From NCBI GenBank assembly GCA_009785115.1, contig WQWY01000004.1, forward strand, positions 101,241 through 165,240: a DNA stretch of 64,000 nucleotides, read 5' to 3'. The notes beneath the pieces were generated by a model, which was not told the DNA's origin, ran no database searches, and saw only the letters and a program-made list of their open reading frames with translations. The position numbers and the translations under genes are program-made. The stretch's first letter is position 1. Each line of letters starts with the position of its first letter. Origin of the DNA: Micrococcales bacterium. Lineage in GTDB: Bacteria; Actinomycetota; Actinomycetes; Actinomycetales; Cellulomonadaceae. Shown here piece by piece: positions 51,453 through 61,334 of this stretch.

Positions 51453-52646
51453 ATGGTGACGACGCCGCCTGCTCCCCCTCCCGGGCCGACGCCGACGACC
51501 GAGACCCAGCGACGGGTCCGCGACGCCTCTGGCGTGCTGGCCGGGGCGACGCTGCGACGCCTGGAGCAGGAGGCCCCCTGGTACCAGGCCCTGCCCGCCG
51601 AGGACCGCTCGTGGGTGGGGCTCGTCGCCCAGGCCGGGATCGCGGCCTTCGTGACCTGGTACGACGACCCGAGCCAGCGGCCCATCGGCGTCGGCGAGAT
51701 CTTCTCCGCCGCCCCGCCCCAGCTGACCAGGTCCGTCTCGCTGCAGCAGACGCTCCAGCTGGTGCGGCTCGCCATCGACGCGGTGGAGTCCCGTGCTGGA
51801 CGGCTGGCCGCCCCCGGGGAGGAGCGCGACCTGCGCGAGGCGCTGCTGCGCTACTCCCGGGAGGTCGCGTTCTCCGCCGCCGAGGTCTACGCCCGGGCCG
51901 CCGAGTCGCGCGGTGCGTGGGACGCCCGCACCGAGGCGCTGGTGATCGACGCGCTGGTGCGCGACGACATCGACGACTCTCTGCGCTCACGGGTGGCCGC
52001 TCTCGGCTGGTCGAGCAGCGGCGGCATCCTGGTCATGGCCGGCACCTCGGCGAGGCCCTTCGACGAGGAGGCGGGGGGCGACCTGCGCAGAGCCGTGCGG
52101 CGGGCCACGCAGGACGCGCTCGTCGGCATGCACGACGACCGGCTGGTGCTCTTCCTCGGCGGGGACGACCTGACAGGTGCCGTGCAGGCGCTGCTGCCCC
52201 ACTTCTCACCGGGGCCGGTGGTGATCGGTACCCCGGTGGTCGGGTCCCTGCCCGCCGAGCTCGCCGAGTGCGCCCGGTCGGCAGGCGAGGTTCTCGCCGG
52301 CCTGGCCGCGGCTCCCGCCTGGGCGCAGGCCCCTCGCCCGGTCCAGGCCACAGAGCTGCTGCCCGAACGGGTGCTGGTCGGTGACGTCTCCGCACGCAGG
52401 GCTCTCGTCGAGCGGGCCTACCGGCCTCTGGCCGAGCACACCGGCGCGCTCCTGGAGACCTTGTCGGCCTACCTCGGCACCGGCCGCTCCCTGGAGGCCG
52501 CGGCCCGCCACCTGTACGTCCACCCCAACACGGTGCGCTACCGGTTGCGCCGGGTCACCGACGTCACCGGGTGGGACCCGCTCGACGCCCGCGACTCCTA
52601 CGTGCTGCAGACGGCGCTGGCCCTCGGCCGCCTGGACGAGGGATAG
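51453..52646 (+). CDS. fasR: PucR-type HTH regulator (FasR-like) upstream of fab genes
   Basis: C-terminal LLETLSAYLGTGRSLEAAARHLYVHPNTVRYRLRRVTDVTGWDPLDARDSYVLQTALAL; located immediately 5' of fabD-fabH-acpP-fabF. Confidence 0.85.
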   Translation: MVTTPPAPPPGPTPTTETQRRVRDASGVLAGATLRRLEQEAPWYQALPAEDRSWVGLVAQAGIAAFVTWYDDPSQRPIGVGEIFSAAPPQLTRSVSLQQTLQLVRLAIDAVESRAGRLAAPGEERDLREALLRYSREVAFSAAEVYARAAESRGAWDARTEALVIDALVRDDIDDSLRSRVAALGWSSSGGILVMAGTSARPFDEEAGGDLRRAVRRATQDALVGMHDDRLVLFLGGDDLTGAVQALLPHFSPGPVVIGTPVVGSLPAELAECARSAGEVLAGLAAAPAWAQAPRPVQATELLPERVLVGDVSARRALVERAYRPLAEHTGALLETLSAYLGTGRSLEAAARHLYVHPNTVRYRLRRVTDVTGWDPLDARDSYVLQTALALGRLDEG

Positions 52647-52667
52647 ATCTCACCGCCGCCCGCACGT

Positions 52668-52688
52668 CGTTGTGGTGCATCGACAACG
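52668..52688. promoter_or_regulatory. inverted repeat CGTTGT-N9-ACAACG, putative FasR operator
   Basis: Between fasR stop (52646) and fabD start (52754). Confidence 0.4.
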
Positions 52689-52753
52689 CTGCACGGCATC
52701 CTTCGTCGGGGCCGTGATCGGCCCCGGAGGTGCGGGCCGGGCACAGTGGTCTG

Positions 52754-53728
52754 GTGCTCGTCGTCGTCAGCCCGGGTCAGGGCGCTCAGTCCCCTGGCAT
52801 GTTGCGTGCGTGGTCAGGCCTTCCCGGTGTGGAGGCCTGGTTCGACCGTGCCTCGCAGACCGTCGGCACCGACCTGATGGCTCACGGGATCTCCTCGGAC
52901 GCCGAGACGATCCGAGACACGGCCGTGGCCCAGCCGCTGCTGGTCGCCACCGCCCTGGCCTCGTTGCGAGCCGTCCTCGGCGACCTCGGCTCTCCGTGGC
53001 CCGCGCTCACGCAGGGCACGGTGGACCTCGTCGCGGGTCACTCCGTGGGCGAGCTCGCCGCCGCCGCCGTCTCCGGGCTCGTGGACGAGGACGACGCGCT
53101 GCGTCTGGTCGCCGTCCGTGGGCGTGCGATGGCCCAGGCCGCGACAGCGAGCGCACCGACCGGGATGAGCGCCGTCGTGGGCGGCGACCCGGACGAGGTC
53201 CTCACCCGTCTGGCCGAGCTGGGTCTGACCCCGGCCAACGTCAACGGCGGCGGCCAGGTGGTCGCCGCCGGCGCCCTGGACCGGCTCGCTGAGCTGTCTG
53301 CCGCGCCCCCGGCCCGGGCCCGGGTGATACCGCTGCAGGTGGCCGGCGCCTTCCACACCGAGGTCATGGCCCCGGCGGTCGACGCCCTGGCCGCGACCGC
53401 CGCGAGCGTCACCCCGCGCGAACCTGGCCCGGTGCTGCTCGGCAACGCCGACGGAGCCCAGGTCACCGACGCGGCCGACGGGCTGGCTCGTCTCGTCGCC
53501 CAGGTCGCCCGCCCGGTGCGCTGGGACCTGTGCGCCGCCACGATGGTCGGGCTGGGGGTCACCGGGCTGCTGGAGCTCGCGCCTGGCGGGGTGCTCACCG
53601 GGCTCGCCCGGCGCGGCCTGCCCGGTGTGGAGACCGTCGCCCTGAAGTCCCCGGACGACATCGACGCCGCCCGTGACCTGATCGCCCGGCACGCGGGCAC
53701 CGCACCGTCGCGACAGGAGAACCCGTGA
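52754..53728 (+). CDS. fabD: ACP S-malonyltransferase
   Basis: VVVSPGQGAQSPGMLRAW...VAGHSVGELAAAAVSGLV...QVAGAFHTEVMAPA. Confidence 0.95.
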   Translation: MLVVVSPGQGAQSPGMLRAWSGLPGVEAWFDRASQTVGTDLMAHGISSDAETIRDTAVAQPLLVATALASLRAVLGDLGSPWPALTQGTVDLVAGHSVGELAAAAVSGLVDEDDALRLVAVRGRAMAQAATASAPTGMSAVVGGDPDEVLTRLAELGLTPANVNGGGQVVAAGALDRLAELSAAPPARARVIPLQVAGAFHTEVMAPAVDALAATAASVTPREPGPVLLGNADGAQVTDAADGLARLVAQVARPVRWDLCAATMVGLGVTGLLELAPGGVLTGLARRGLPGVETVALKSPDDIDAARDLIARHAGTAPSRQENP

Positions 53729-54732
53729 GCCGCGCCGTCTTGACCCAGGCCACAGGGCCGGCCCACACCCGCATCCTCGGCCTGGGGGTCGCGCGCGGTG
53801 AGCGGGCCGTGACCAACGACGACATCGCGGGCCCGATCGACTCCTCCGACGAGTGGATCCGACAGCGCACCGGCATCGTCACCCGACGCCGTGCGGACGA
53901 GGGCACGTCGCTGCTGGACCTGGCCGAGCAGGCAGCACGCGCCGCGCTCGACCACGCCGGGCTCACCGGTGCCGACGTCGACGCGGTGATCGTGTCCACC
54001 GTCACCCACTTCTCCCAGACCCCGGCGGCCGCGGCCCTCCTGGCCGACAGGATCGGCGCGACCCCCGCCGCCGCGTGGGACGTCTCGGCGGCCTGCGCGG
54101 GCTACTGCTACGGCGTCGGCCAGGCCGACGCCCTGGTCCGGGCCGGCACCGCACGGCACGTGCTGGTGGTCGGTGCGGAGAAGATGAGCGACTTCATCGA
54201 CCCGACCGACCGGTCGATCTCGTTCCTGCTCGGCGACGGCGCCGGTGCCGCGGTCGTCGGCCCGTCCGACACCCCGGGCATCGGCCCGACCGTGTGGGGC
54301 TCTGACGGCTCCAAGGCCGGCGAGATCTACCAGACCCACGACTGGCTGGCCTGGCGCGACGACCCCTCGCTCGGCTTCCCGACCCTGCGCCAAGAGGGCC
54401 CGAGCGTGTACAAGTGGGCGGTGTGGCAGATGGCGCCCGTGGCCCAGCGGGCGCTCGACGCCGCTGGGGTGCTGCCGGAGCAGATCGACGCGTTCATCCC
54501 CCACCAGGCGAACAACCGGATCATCGACCAGATGGTCAAGCAGCTGAAGCTGCCGGAGTCGGTCGTCGTGGCCCGCGACATCGTCGACACCGGGAACACC
54601 TCCGCGGCGTCGATCCCGCTGGCCACCGAACGGCTCTATCGTGACGGCCAGGTCTCCAGCGGGGACCTCGCCCTCCAGATCGGCTTCGGTGCCGGTCTGG
54701 TCTACGCGGCCCAGGTCGTCGTCCTGCCCTGA
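53725..54732 (+). CDS. fabH: beta-ketoacyl-ACP synthase III
   Basis: RILGLGVARGERAVTNDDIAGPIDSSDEWIRQRTGIVTRR...AACAGYCYGVGQADALV...FIPHQANNRIID...NTSAASIPLA. Confidence 0.96.
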   Translation: MSRAVLTQATGPAHTRILGLGVARGERAVTNDDIAGPIDSSDEWIRQRTGIVTRRRADEGTSLLDLAEQAARAALDHAGLTGADVDAVIVSTVTHFSQTPAAAALLADRIGATPAAAWDVSAACAGYCYGVGQADALVRAGTARHVLVVGAEKMSDFIDPTDRSISFLLGDGAGAAVVGPSDTPGIGPTVWGSDGSKAGEIYQTHDWLAWRDDPSLGFPTLRQEGPSVYKWAVWQMAPVAQRALDAAGVLPEQIDAFIPHQANNRIIDQMVKQLKLPESVVVARDIVDTGNTSAASIPLATERLYRDGQVSSGDLALQIGFGAGLVYAAQVVVLP

Positions 54733-54813
54733 TCCGCACAGCACCCCTACCCGTACGAAGATCTGTCCAGACCCGTCGACCACGGCGGGCACCACTCACA
54801 CCGAGGAGAGCAC

Positions 54814-55063
54814 GATGGCCCACAGCGAGCAGGAGATCCTGGCTGGTCTCGCCGAGATCGTCAACGAGGAGACGGGCCTGCCGGCCGACTCCGTGCAGTC
54901 CGACAAGTCGTTCACCGACGACCTCGACATCGACTCGCTCGCGATGATGACGATCGTCGCCCTCGCCGAGGAGAAGTTCGGCGTGACGATCCCCGACGAC
55001 GAGGTCAAGAACCTGTCGACGGTGGGCGACGCGGTCGCCTTCATCGCCGGCGCGCAGGCCTGA
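54814..55063 (+). CDS. acpP: acyl carrier protein
   Basis: MAHSEQEILAGLAEIVNEETGLPADSVQSDKSFTDDLDIDSLAMMTIVALAEEKFGVTIPDDEVKNL with DIDSL phosphopantetheine site. Confidence 0.97.
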
Positions 55064-55076
55064 ACGACCATGTGAC

Positions 55077-55107
55077 GAGGGCCGGCCGACGCTTCGGCCG
55101 GCCCTCG
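55077..55107 (+). terminator. strong GC hairpin after acpP
   Basis: GAGGGCCGGCCGACGCTTCGGCCGGCCCTC. Confidence 0.75.
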
Positions 55108-55113
55108 CGCCCA

Positions 55114-55193
55114 CCGGGCACCAGACCCCCTGGGCACCAGGCCCACCGAGGGCGAGACCCGCTGGGCACAAGACCTACCGAGCACGAGACCCA
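55114..55193. repeat. 5 x 16-bp imperfect tandem repeat in the acpP-fabF intergenic region
   Basis: Units: ccgggcaccagacccc / ctgggcaccaggccca / ccgagggcgagacccg / ctgggcacaagaccta / ccgagcacgagaccca. Confidence 0.85.
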
Positions 55194-55212
55194 CTGACCG
55201 CGGAGGAACCTC

Positions 55213-56457
55213 ATGAGCCAGCGACCCGACGTCGTGGTGACCGGGCTGGGTGCCACCACGCCCCTGGGCGGCGACCTCGCCAGCACCTGGACCGCTGCCC
55301 TGGCAGGCGAGTCCGGGGTCCGTCTGTTCGATGCCGACTGGGTCGAGCGCTACGGGCTCCCGCTCAACTTCGCGGCGACCATCAAGGTCGCTCCCGACCA
55401 GGTTCTCGACCGTCCTCAGCTGCGCAAGATGGACCCGTCGGCGCAGTACGCGCTGATCGCCGCGAAGGAGGCCTGGGCGCACGCCGGCGCCCCGCAGATG
55501 CCCGGCGAGCGCCTGGGCGCGGTGGTGTCGTCAGGCATCGGCGGCATCTGGACGACCCTGGACGGCTGGGACACCCTGCGGGAGAAGGGCACGCGCCGGG
55601 TGCTGCCGACGACCGTGCCCATGCTCATGCCGAACTCCCCCGTGGCCTACGTCTCCCTGGAGCTCGGCGCCAAGGCTGGCGCCCACGCGCTGGTGTCGGC
55701 GTGCGCCTCAGGTGCTGAGGCGATCGGCCACGCCGCGCAGATGATCCGCTCCGGGCAGGCCGACGTGGTCGTCGCCGGCGGCACCGAGGCGACCATCCAC
55801 CCCATGCCGATCGCCGCCTTCGCGGCCTCGCGCACGCTGTCGCTGCGCAACGACGACCCGACGCGCGCCTCACGCCCCTACGACGTCGACAGGGACGGCT
55901 TCGTCATCGGTGAGGGCGCGGCCGCCGTCGTGCTCGAGAGCGCCGAGCACGCCGCCGCGCGCGGTGCGACGGTATATGCCCGGCTGGCCGGGGTCGGGTT
56001 CTCCGCCGACGGCTACCACATCACCTCCCCCGACCCTTCGGGCGACGGGCAGATCCGTGCGATGCGCATCGCGCTGGCCGACGGTGACCTCTCCGCGTCT
56101 GACGTCGCGCACGTCAACGCCCACGCGACCTCCACGGTGGTCGGTGACCTCATCGAGGCCCGCAGCATCCGGACGGTGCTCGGTGACGCCGCCGACCGCG
56201 TCGCGCTGTCAGCGACCAAGTCGTCGACAGGCCACCTGCTCGGGGGCGCGGGGGCTCTCGAGACGGTCTTCACCGTCCTGGCCCTGCACCACCGGCAGGC
56301 TCCCCCGACGATCAACGTGGAGAACCCCGACCCCGAGCTCGACCTGGACCTGGTGCGCGACACGCCCCGTGCGCTGCCCGAGGGGCAGATCGCCGCGATC
56401 AACAACTCCTTCGGGTTCGGAGGCCACAACGTCGCGCTGGTGCTCACCTCGGCGTGA
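55213..56457 (+). CDS. fabF: beta-ketoacyl-ACP synthase II
   Basis: PDVVVTGLGATTPLGGD...SACASGAEAIGHAAQMIRSGQADVVVAGGTEATIHP...NAHATSTVVGD...NNSFGFGGHNVALVL. Confidence 0.96.
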   Translation: MSQRPDVVVTGLGATTPLGGDLASTWTAALAGESGVRLFDADWVERYGLPLNFAATIKVAPDQVLDRPQLRKMDPSAQYALIAAKEAWAHAGAPQMPGERLGAVVSSGIGGIWTTLDGWDTLREKGTRRVLPTTVPMLMPNSPVAYVSLELGAKAGAHALVSACASGAEAIGHAAQMIRSGQADVVVAGGTEATIHPMPIAAFAASRTLSLRNDDPTRASRPYDVDRDGFVIGEGAAAVVLESAEHAAARGATVYARLAGVGFSADGYHITSPDPSGDGQIRAMRIALADGDLSASDVAHVNAHATSTVVGDLIEARSIRTVLGDAADRVALSATKSSTGHLLGGAGALETVFTVLALHHRQAPPTINVENPDPELDLDLVRDTPRALPEGQIAAINNSFGFGGHNVALVLTSA

Positions 56458-56481
56458 GGCCCCTGGGCTGATCGCTGATCG

Positions 56482-56982
56482 TCACCCCACGCGGTGCAAC
56501 CACCGCACCGGGGCGCCCGCCCCGGCGTGACGGAACGGCTCGAGCTCGTCGTCCCACGCCTGCCCCAGGGCCAGGTCGAGCTCTAGGCGCAGCTCGGTCA
56601 TGTCGGCACCGGCCTCGACGGCAGCCCGGATGCGGTCTTCGGGGATCATCACGTTGCCGTGCACGTCGGTCACCGCGTGGAAGATGCCCAGCTCGGGGGT
56701 GTGGCTCCAGCGCCCGCCGTCGACACCGAGGCTCGGTTCCTCGGTGATCTCGTAGCGCAGGTGCGCCCACCCACGCAGGGCAGAGGCGAGCTGAGCCCCC
56801 GTCCCGGGCTCACCGGTCCACGAGTGCTCGGCGCGCAGCATCCCCGGGGCGGCGGGCTGGTCGATCCAGTCCATGGCGACCCGGCCGTCCAGCACGCCGG
56901 AGGCCGTCCACTCGACGTGCGGGCACAGGGCACGGGGCGCAGAGTGCACGAAGATGACACCGCGGGTCATGGCAGCGACCAT
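56482..56982 (-). CDS. DUF3145-family protein
   Basis: TRGVIFVHSAPRALCPHVEWTASGVLDGRVAMDWIDQPAAPGMLRAEHSWTGEPGTGAQLASALRGWAHLRYEITEEPS. Confidence 0.9.
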   Translation of the reverse strand: MVAAMTRGVIFVHSAPRALCPHVEWTASGVLDGRVAMDWIDQPAAPGMLRAEHSWTGEPGTGAQLASALRGWAHLRYEITEEPSLGVDGGRWSHTPELGIFHAVTDVHGNVMIPEDRIRAAVEAGADMTELRLELDLALGQAWDDELEPFRHAGAGAPVRWLHRVG

Positions 56983-57187
56983 GTCGTCCTCCTGAACGGT
57001 TCGAGGGTCGTCTTCCCCTACGCCCTCGTCGCCCGTCCAGCACGCGGCGTACCCGTCCAGGATGCCTGACGATCACCCTTCAGACAACCGCCCAAGAGCC
57101 CTCGTGCGGAGCGCCCTCGCACAGAGTCCTCTCGGCCGAGGGCATCCGAGGGCGTGTCTCATGACCTCACGCGGGCCGCGGCACGCC

Positions 57188-57676
57188 CTAGAGCTGCTCG
57201 CGCAGCTCCCGCATGGCCTTCTTCCGCACCGACCGCTCCAGGCGGTCCAGGAACAGGTGCCCGTCGATGTGGTCCATCTCGTGCTGGAGCGCCCGTGCCA
57301 TCAGCTCGGTGCCCTGCACGACCACCTCCTTGCCGTCCAGGTCGGTGCCGACCACGCGGGCGTACCAGGCCCGCCGGGTCGGGTACCACAGCCCAGGGAC
57401 GGACAGGCAGCCCTCGTCACCGTCCTGGTACTCCTCGGTGGAGACCTCGACCAAGACGGGGTTGAGCACGTACCCGATCTCGTCCTCGATGTTCCACGCG
57501 AAGGCTCGCAGGCCCACCCCGATCTGGTTGGCGGCCAGGCCGGCACGCCCGTCGTGGTCCACAGTGTCGAGCAGGTCTTGGACCAGGCCGCGCACCCTGT
57601 CGTCGACCGTGGTGATCGGTTCGCAGGGAGTACGCAGGACGGGGTCACCGACGACGCGGATGTCTCGCATGGCCAT
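57188..57676 (-). CDS. def: peptide deformylase
   Basis: [14 protein letters not shown]...[18 protein letters not shown]...[17 protein letters not shown]. Confidence 0.96.
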   Translation of the reverse strand: MAMRDIRVVGDPVLRTPCEPITTVDDRVRGLVQDLLDTVDHDGRAGLAANQIGVGLRAFAWNIEDEIGYVLNPVLVEVSTEEYQDGDEGCLSVPGLWYPTRRAWYARVVGTDLDGKEVVVQGTELMARALQHEMDHIDGHLFLDRLERSVRKKAMRELREQL

Positions 57677-57825
57677 GCCCTGATCCTGCCATGGCTCGCC
57701 GGCACGTGCGGCGAGACCTCGCAGAGCGGACGACGAGCGACCCGCTCATGAGGTACGGGCCGCAGACGCGGCGACGCCCGGAGCGGTCGGAGCGCTCCGG
57801 GCGTCAGCGTGTGGGCAGAGAGGCG

Positions 57826-58047
57826 TCAGTCGCCGTCGGTGCGCTGGGTGGGCACACCGTGCAAGAGGTTGCGCACCTCGTCCTCGCGGAAGCGGCGGTG
57901 GCCGCCGAGAGTCCGTACCGCCGAGAGCTTCCCGGCCTGCGCCCAGCGAGTGACCGTCTTCGGGTCGACACGGAACAAGACGGCGACCTCACCGGGAGTG
58001 AGAAGGTTTCCCTGAGAGAGATTGTCGGAGATCGCGGAACGCATCAT
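57826..58047 (-). CDS. bldC: BldC-like MerR-type HTH protein
   Basis: LLTPGEVAVLFRVDPKTVTRWAQAGKLSAVRTLGGHRRFREDEVRNLL. Confidence 0.88.
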   Translation of the reverse strand: MMRSAISDNLSQGNLLTPGEVAVLFRVDPKTVTRWAQAGKLSAVRTLGGHRRFREDEVRNLLHGVPTQRTDGD

Positions 58048-58276
58048 GTGCCTCCTGTCGTTCGGTAGCTCGGCCGGCCCAGAGGGCCCCGGTGCTTTGC
58101 GTCCCCGCCTTGCGGCGGGTTTGCCATTTGTCGCTGACGTAGAGAACTATGCCCGATTCGTGGGACAGAGCGCAAGTCCTCCCGCTCCTCCCATTCGGGT
58201 GAAAACCCCCCGTTCACCAGGGCTTTCGCGTCAACACCCATACCCCAGACGGAGCAACGGCCCTGGGCCGACGACG

Positions 58277-60193
58277 TCACGCTTTCTGGTGCCACGTCCC
58301 CGACAGGTTGCCCGCAGCCGCCCCGGGAGAAGTGCGTCTCTCGATGGTGCCGCGACCAGAACGGTGGGCTCGCAGAGCGTTGAAGATCACCGCCACGTCG
58401 ATCAGCTCTTGCAGCCCCGCGCCGACCAGCGGCGGGATGAAGCCGAAAGCCGCGATCACCGCGAGCACCAGGCAGAGGGCGATGCCGAACCAGACCGACT
58501 GCAGCGCCACGCGGATCGTCCGTACGGAGATCTGTCGCAGCAGCACGACACGCGACAGGTCGTCGAGCATGATGACCGCGTCAGCCGACTCGCTCGCCGC
58601 GGTCGAGCCGTGGGCGCCCATCGCGATGCCCACGTCGGACGTCGCCAGGACCGGTGCGTCGTTGACGCCGTCCCCGACGAAGGCCACGCTGGCGTCGCGA
58701 CCGCTGATGCTGCGCACGACCCGCACCTTGTCCGCGGGCAGCAGCTCCGCGTAGACCTCGTCGATGCCGACCTCTCGTGCGATCTTGTCTGCCGTGTCTG
58801 CGCGGTCGCCGGTCAGCATGACGGTCTTCGTGATCTTGAGCCGCTTCAGATCTTCCAAGGTCGAGCGCGACTCTTCACGGAACTGGTCGGCAAAATACAC
58901 CGCCCCGGCGAACTGGTTGTCGATCGCGACGAAGATCGCCGTCGATCCTTGCGTGATGAGCGAAGCGTCGTAGCCTTCGACCCCGTTGTTCTCCAAGAAT
59001 CCTGCCCGCCCGGCGAGGACCTCGTGGGTGCCCACCGTGGCCGACACCCCGTGCCCGGGAACCTCGTGCAGGTTCTTGGCTGGCTGGATCTCGACCTGGC
59101 GCCTCTTGGCGTGGCTCACCAGCGATGCGGCGAGGACGTGCGAGCTCCCGGCCTCGGCGCTGGCGACCAGGCTCAGCATGTCTTCTTCGGACAGACCGCC
59201 GTGCGGCTCGACGTGCGTGACCTCGAGGTTCCCGTGGGTCAGGGTGCCGGTCTTGTCGAAGGCGAAGACGTTCACCGCGGCCAGCTTCTCCAGCACCGCC
59301 CCCGACTTGACGATGATGCCGTGCCTGCTGGCCCGGCTCATGCCAGAGATCAGGGCGATAGGTGCCGCCAGGATCAACGGGCAGGGCGAGGCCACCACCA
59401 AGACCGCCGCGAAACGGACAGCCTCCCCCGAGAGCGCCCAGGCCGCCCCAGCGATGGCGTAGGAGGCCAGCGTGAACGGCACGGCATAGCGATCGGCCAG
59501 GCGCACGAACGGGGCTGGCTGCGACTCGGCCTCGCGCACCAGGGCGATGATCTGCTCGTACTGCGAGTGCGCCGCGTCTGCCGTCGCGCGGATCTTGATG
59601 GCCGCGTCGCCGACGAGCGCCCCGGACATGACCTTGTCGCCGGTCTTCTTCTGCACCGGCAACGACTCACCGGTCAGGCTGCTCTCGTCGAGCTCCGCAC
59701 CGCTCGAGAGAAGGATGCCGTCGACCGGCACGACCTCGTGCGGCTTGACCAGCACGACGTCGTCGATCTGGACCTCGGGCACCGCGACGTCGACCACCTG
59801 GTCGCCCTCGAGCCGGTGAGCGATCTGCGGCGCACGGCTCAGCAGCTCGGCCAGCTCGCGGCGCGCACGGCGCGTCGCGAAGTCCTCCAGCGTCTCGCCG
59901 CCGGTCAGCATCAGCACGATGATCAGCGCCGCCCAGTGCTGCCCGACCGCCAGGCACGCCCCGATCGCTGTGATGGCCAGGAGGTCCACACCGTATGAAC
60001 CCGAGCGCAGGGTCTTGATCATGTCGATGAACAGCAAGATACCGACAAAAGAGGCCCAGGAGATGATCAGCCAGCGTGAGGCGGTGTTGTCGAAATCTGC
60101 CGAGATCATCACCGGAACCAGTGCCAGAAGCCCGACAGCCACCGTGACCGCGAACTTCCGATAGTCTTTTGAAAAACTCAGGAGCCGGTCCAT
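58277..60193 (-). CDS. P1B-type heavy-metal translocating P-type ATPase, SPC motif
   Basis: VVASPCPLILAAPIALISGMSRASRHGIIVKSGAVLEKLAAVNVFAFDKTGTLTHG...MLTGDRADTADKIAREVG...FVGDGVNDAPVLATSDVGIAMG; no N-terminal CxxC metal-binding domain. Confidence 0.93.
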   Translation of the reverse strand: MDRLLSFSKDYRKFAVTVAVGLLALVPVMISADFDNTASRWLIISWASFVGILLFIDMIKTLRSGSYGVDLLAITAIGACLAVGQHWAALIIVLMLTGGETLEDFATRRARRELAELLSRAPQIAHRLEGDQVVDVAVPEVQIDDVVLVKPHEVVPVDGILLSSGAELDESSLTGESLPVQKKTGDKVMSGALVGDAAIKIRATADAAHSQYEQIIALVREAESQPAPFVRLADRYAVPFTLASYAIAGAAWALSGEAVRFAAVLVVASPCPLILAAPIALISGMSRASRHGIIVKSGAVLEKLAAVNVFAFDKTGTLTHGNLEVTHVEPHGGLSEEDMLSLVASAEAGSSHVLAASLVSHAKRRQVEIQPAKNLHEVPGHGVSATVGTHEVLAGRAGFLENNGVEGYDASLITQGSTAIFVAIDNQFAGAVYFADQFREESRSTLEDLKRLKITKTVMLTGDRADTADKIAREVGIDEVYAELLPADKVRVVRSISGRDASVAFVGDGVNDAPVLATSDVGIAMGAHGSTAASESADAVIMLDDLSRVVLLRQISVRTIRVALQSVWFGIALCLVLAVIAAFGFIPPLVGAGLQELIDVAVIFNALRAHRSGRGTIERRTSPGAAAGNLSGTWHQKA

Positions 60194-60264
60194 GCCTCTG
60201 AGGCTACCAGCGCCTATGACCCCCCTCAACCCAGGAGAGCCACAATCACACTGACACAATGCGA

Positions 60265-60283
60265 TGAGGTAAGGCGTACCTAA
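60265..60283 (-). promoter_or_regulatory. DtxR/IdeR-like iron box upstream of the P-type ATPase
   Basis: Minus strand TTAGGTACGCCTTACCTCA, 15/19 to the DtxR consensus TTAGGTTAGGCTAACCTAA by eye. Confidence 0.6.
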
Positions 60284-60406
60284 ATTCCGATGATCGTCGA
60301 GATCGTCTTCCTGATGACGGGTGAGAGTACGATCCGGAGGACTGTCGTCCCGTGCCTGAGACAGTGGTCCTCATCGGGGCCGCAGCAGGCACACCGAGGC
60401 CGCTGG

Positions 60407-60480
60407 TGGGGCAGGCGGGGCTTGAACCCGCGACCGACGGATTATGAGTCCGCTGCTCTGACCGGCTGAGCTACTGCCCC
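60407..60480 (-). tRNA. tRNA with CAU anticodon (elongator Met or Ile2)
   Basis: GGGGCAGTAGCTCAGCCGGTCAGAGCAGCGGACTCATAATCCGTCGGTCGCGGGTTCAAGCCCCGCCTGCCCCA; loop CTCATAA. Confidence 0.93.
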
Positions 60481-60605
60481 GACCCGTGCAGCCTACCCGG
60501 CCATGTCTAGCCTCTCGTGCCCGCGCACAGCAGCAGAGCCGAGCTCCCTCCGGCTCGACGGGAACGACGTGTCGGCAGCGGCGCGACTCGACGCGAGAGG
60601 CGCCG

Positions 60606-61187
60606 TCAGGAACGGGTGGCTTCCACCAGGAAGGTCACGCCTCTCACCCGGGTGCGCACCGAGGTGAGACCGCACCGCTCCAGGTCGGCACGGACCTCAG
60701 CCGCCGAGCCGAACCTCTCGACGTGGTCGCGCGCGCGGAACAGGGCGTTCACCGGTCGGCGCAGCACGCCCAGACGCGGCTCTGCGACGACCAGCCGCCC
60801 CCCAGGCACCAGGACGCGGGCGGTCTCGGCCAAGAACCTCTCGGGCGCGTCCATGTGGTGGTAGGCCAGGCAGGTGACGACGAGGTCGAACGTGCTGTCA
60901 CCGAACGGCAGGTTCTCGGCCGTGCCCTGACGGATCTCCATCTGCGGGTTGGCCCGCTGCGCCACCTTGACCATCTCAGGTGCGATCTCCACCCCGGAGC
61001 CGACCGCGCCTCGTTCGGCCAGCAGGCTCAGCAAGCGTCCTGTCCCGCACCCGACGTCCAGCACACGGCACCCGGCCGGGATCTCGGTCGTCAGCACCGC
61101 CCGGTAGAAACGCTGTGCCACCCGACCTCGTATCCCGTGGTCATACGTCTCGGCCCACTGACCGAACCTCACATGTCGGTGACCCAT
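60606..61187 (-). CDS. class I SAM-dependent methyltransferase
   Basis: CRVLDVGCGTGRLLSLLAERGAVGSGVEIAPEMVKVAQRANPQMEIRQGTAENLPFGDSTFDLVVTCLAYHHM. Confidence 0.9.
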   Translation of the reverse strand: MGHRHVRFGQWAETYDHGIRGRVAQRFYRAVLTTEIPAGCRVLDVGCGTGRLLSLLAERGAVGSGVEIAPEMVKVAQRANPQMEIRQGTAENLPFGDSTFDLVVTCLAYHHMDAPERFLAETARVLVPGGRLVVAEPRLGVLRRPVNALFRARDHVERFGSAAEVRADLERCGLTSVRTRVRGVTFLVEATRS

Positions 61188-61334
61188 GCGACACCTCTCT
61201 CTCCGATCGTCGCTCTGTCCACCAGTGTGCGTTCTCAGCAGAGCTCGCTCAGACCTTCGCACACGCGGCTGTCGCACCGGGGCGAGGCTGTGCCCGCCTC
61301 TCGTCCTAGGTGCGAGGTCGGGTACGGTCGTGCG

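Noticed and set aside
58022-59998. 658-aa plus-strand ORF
   Set aside because: Antisense to the P-type ATPase; Arg/His/Asp-rich shadow translation.
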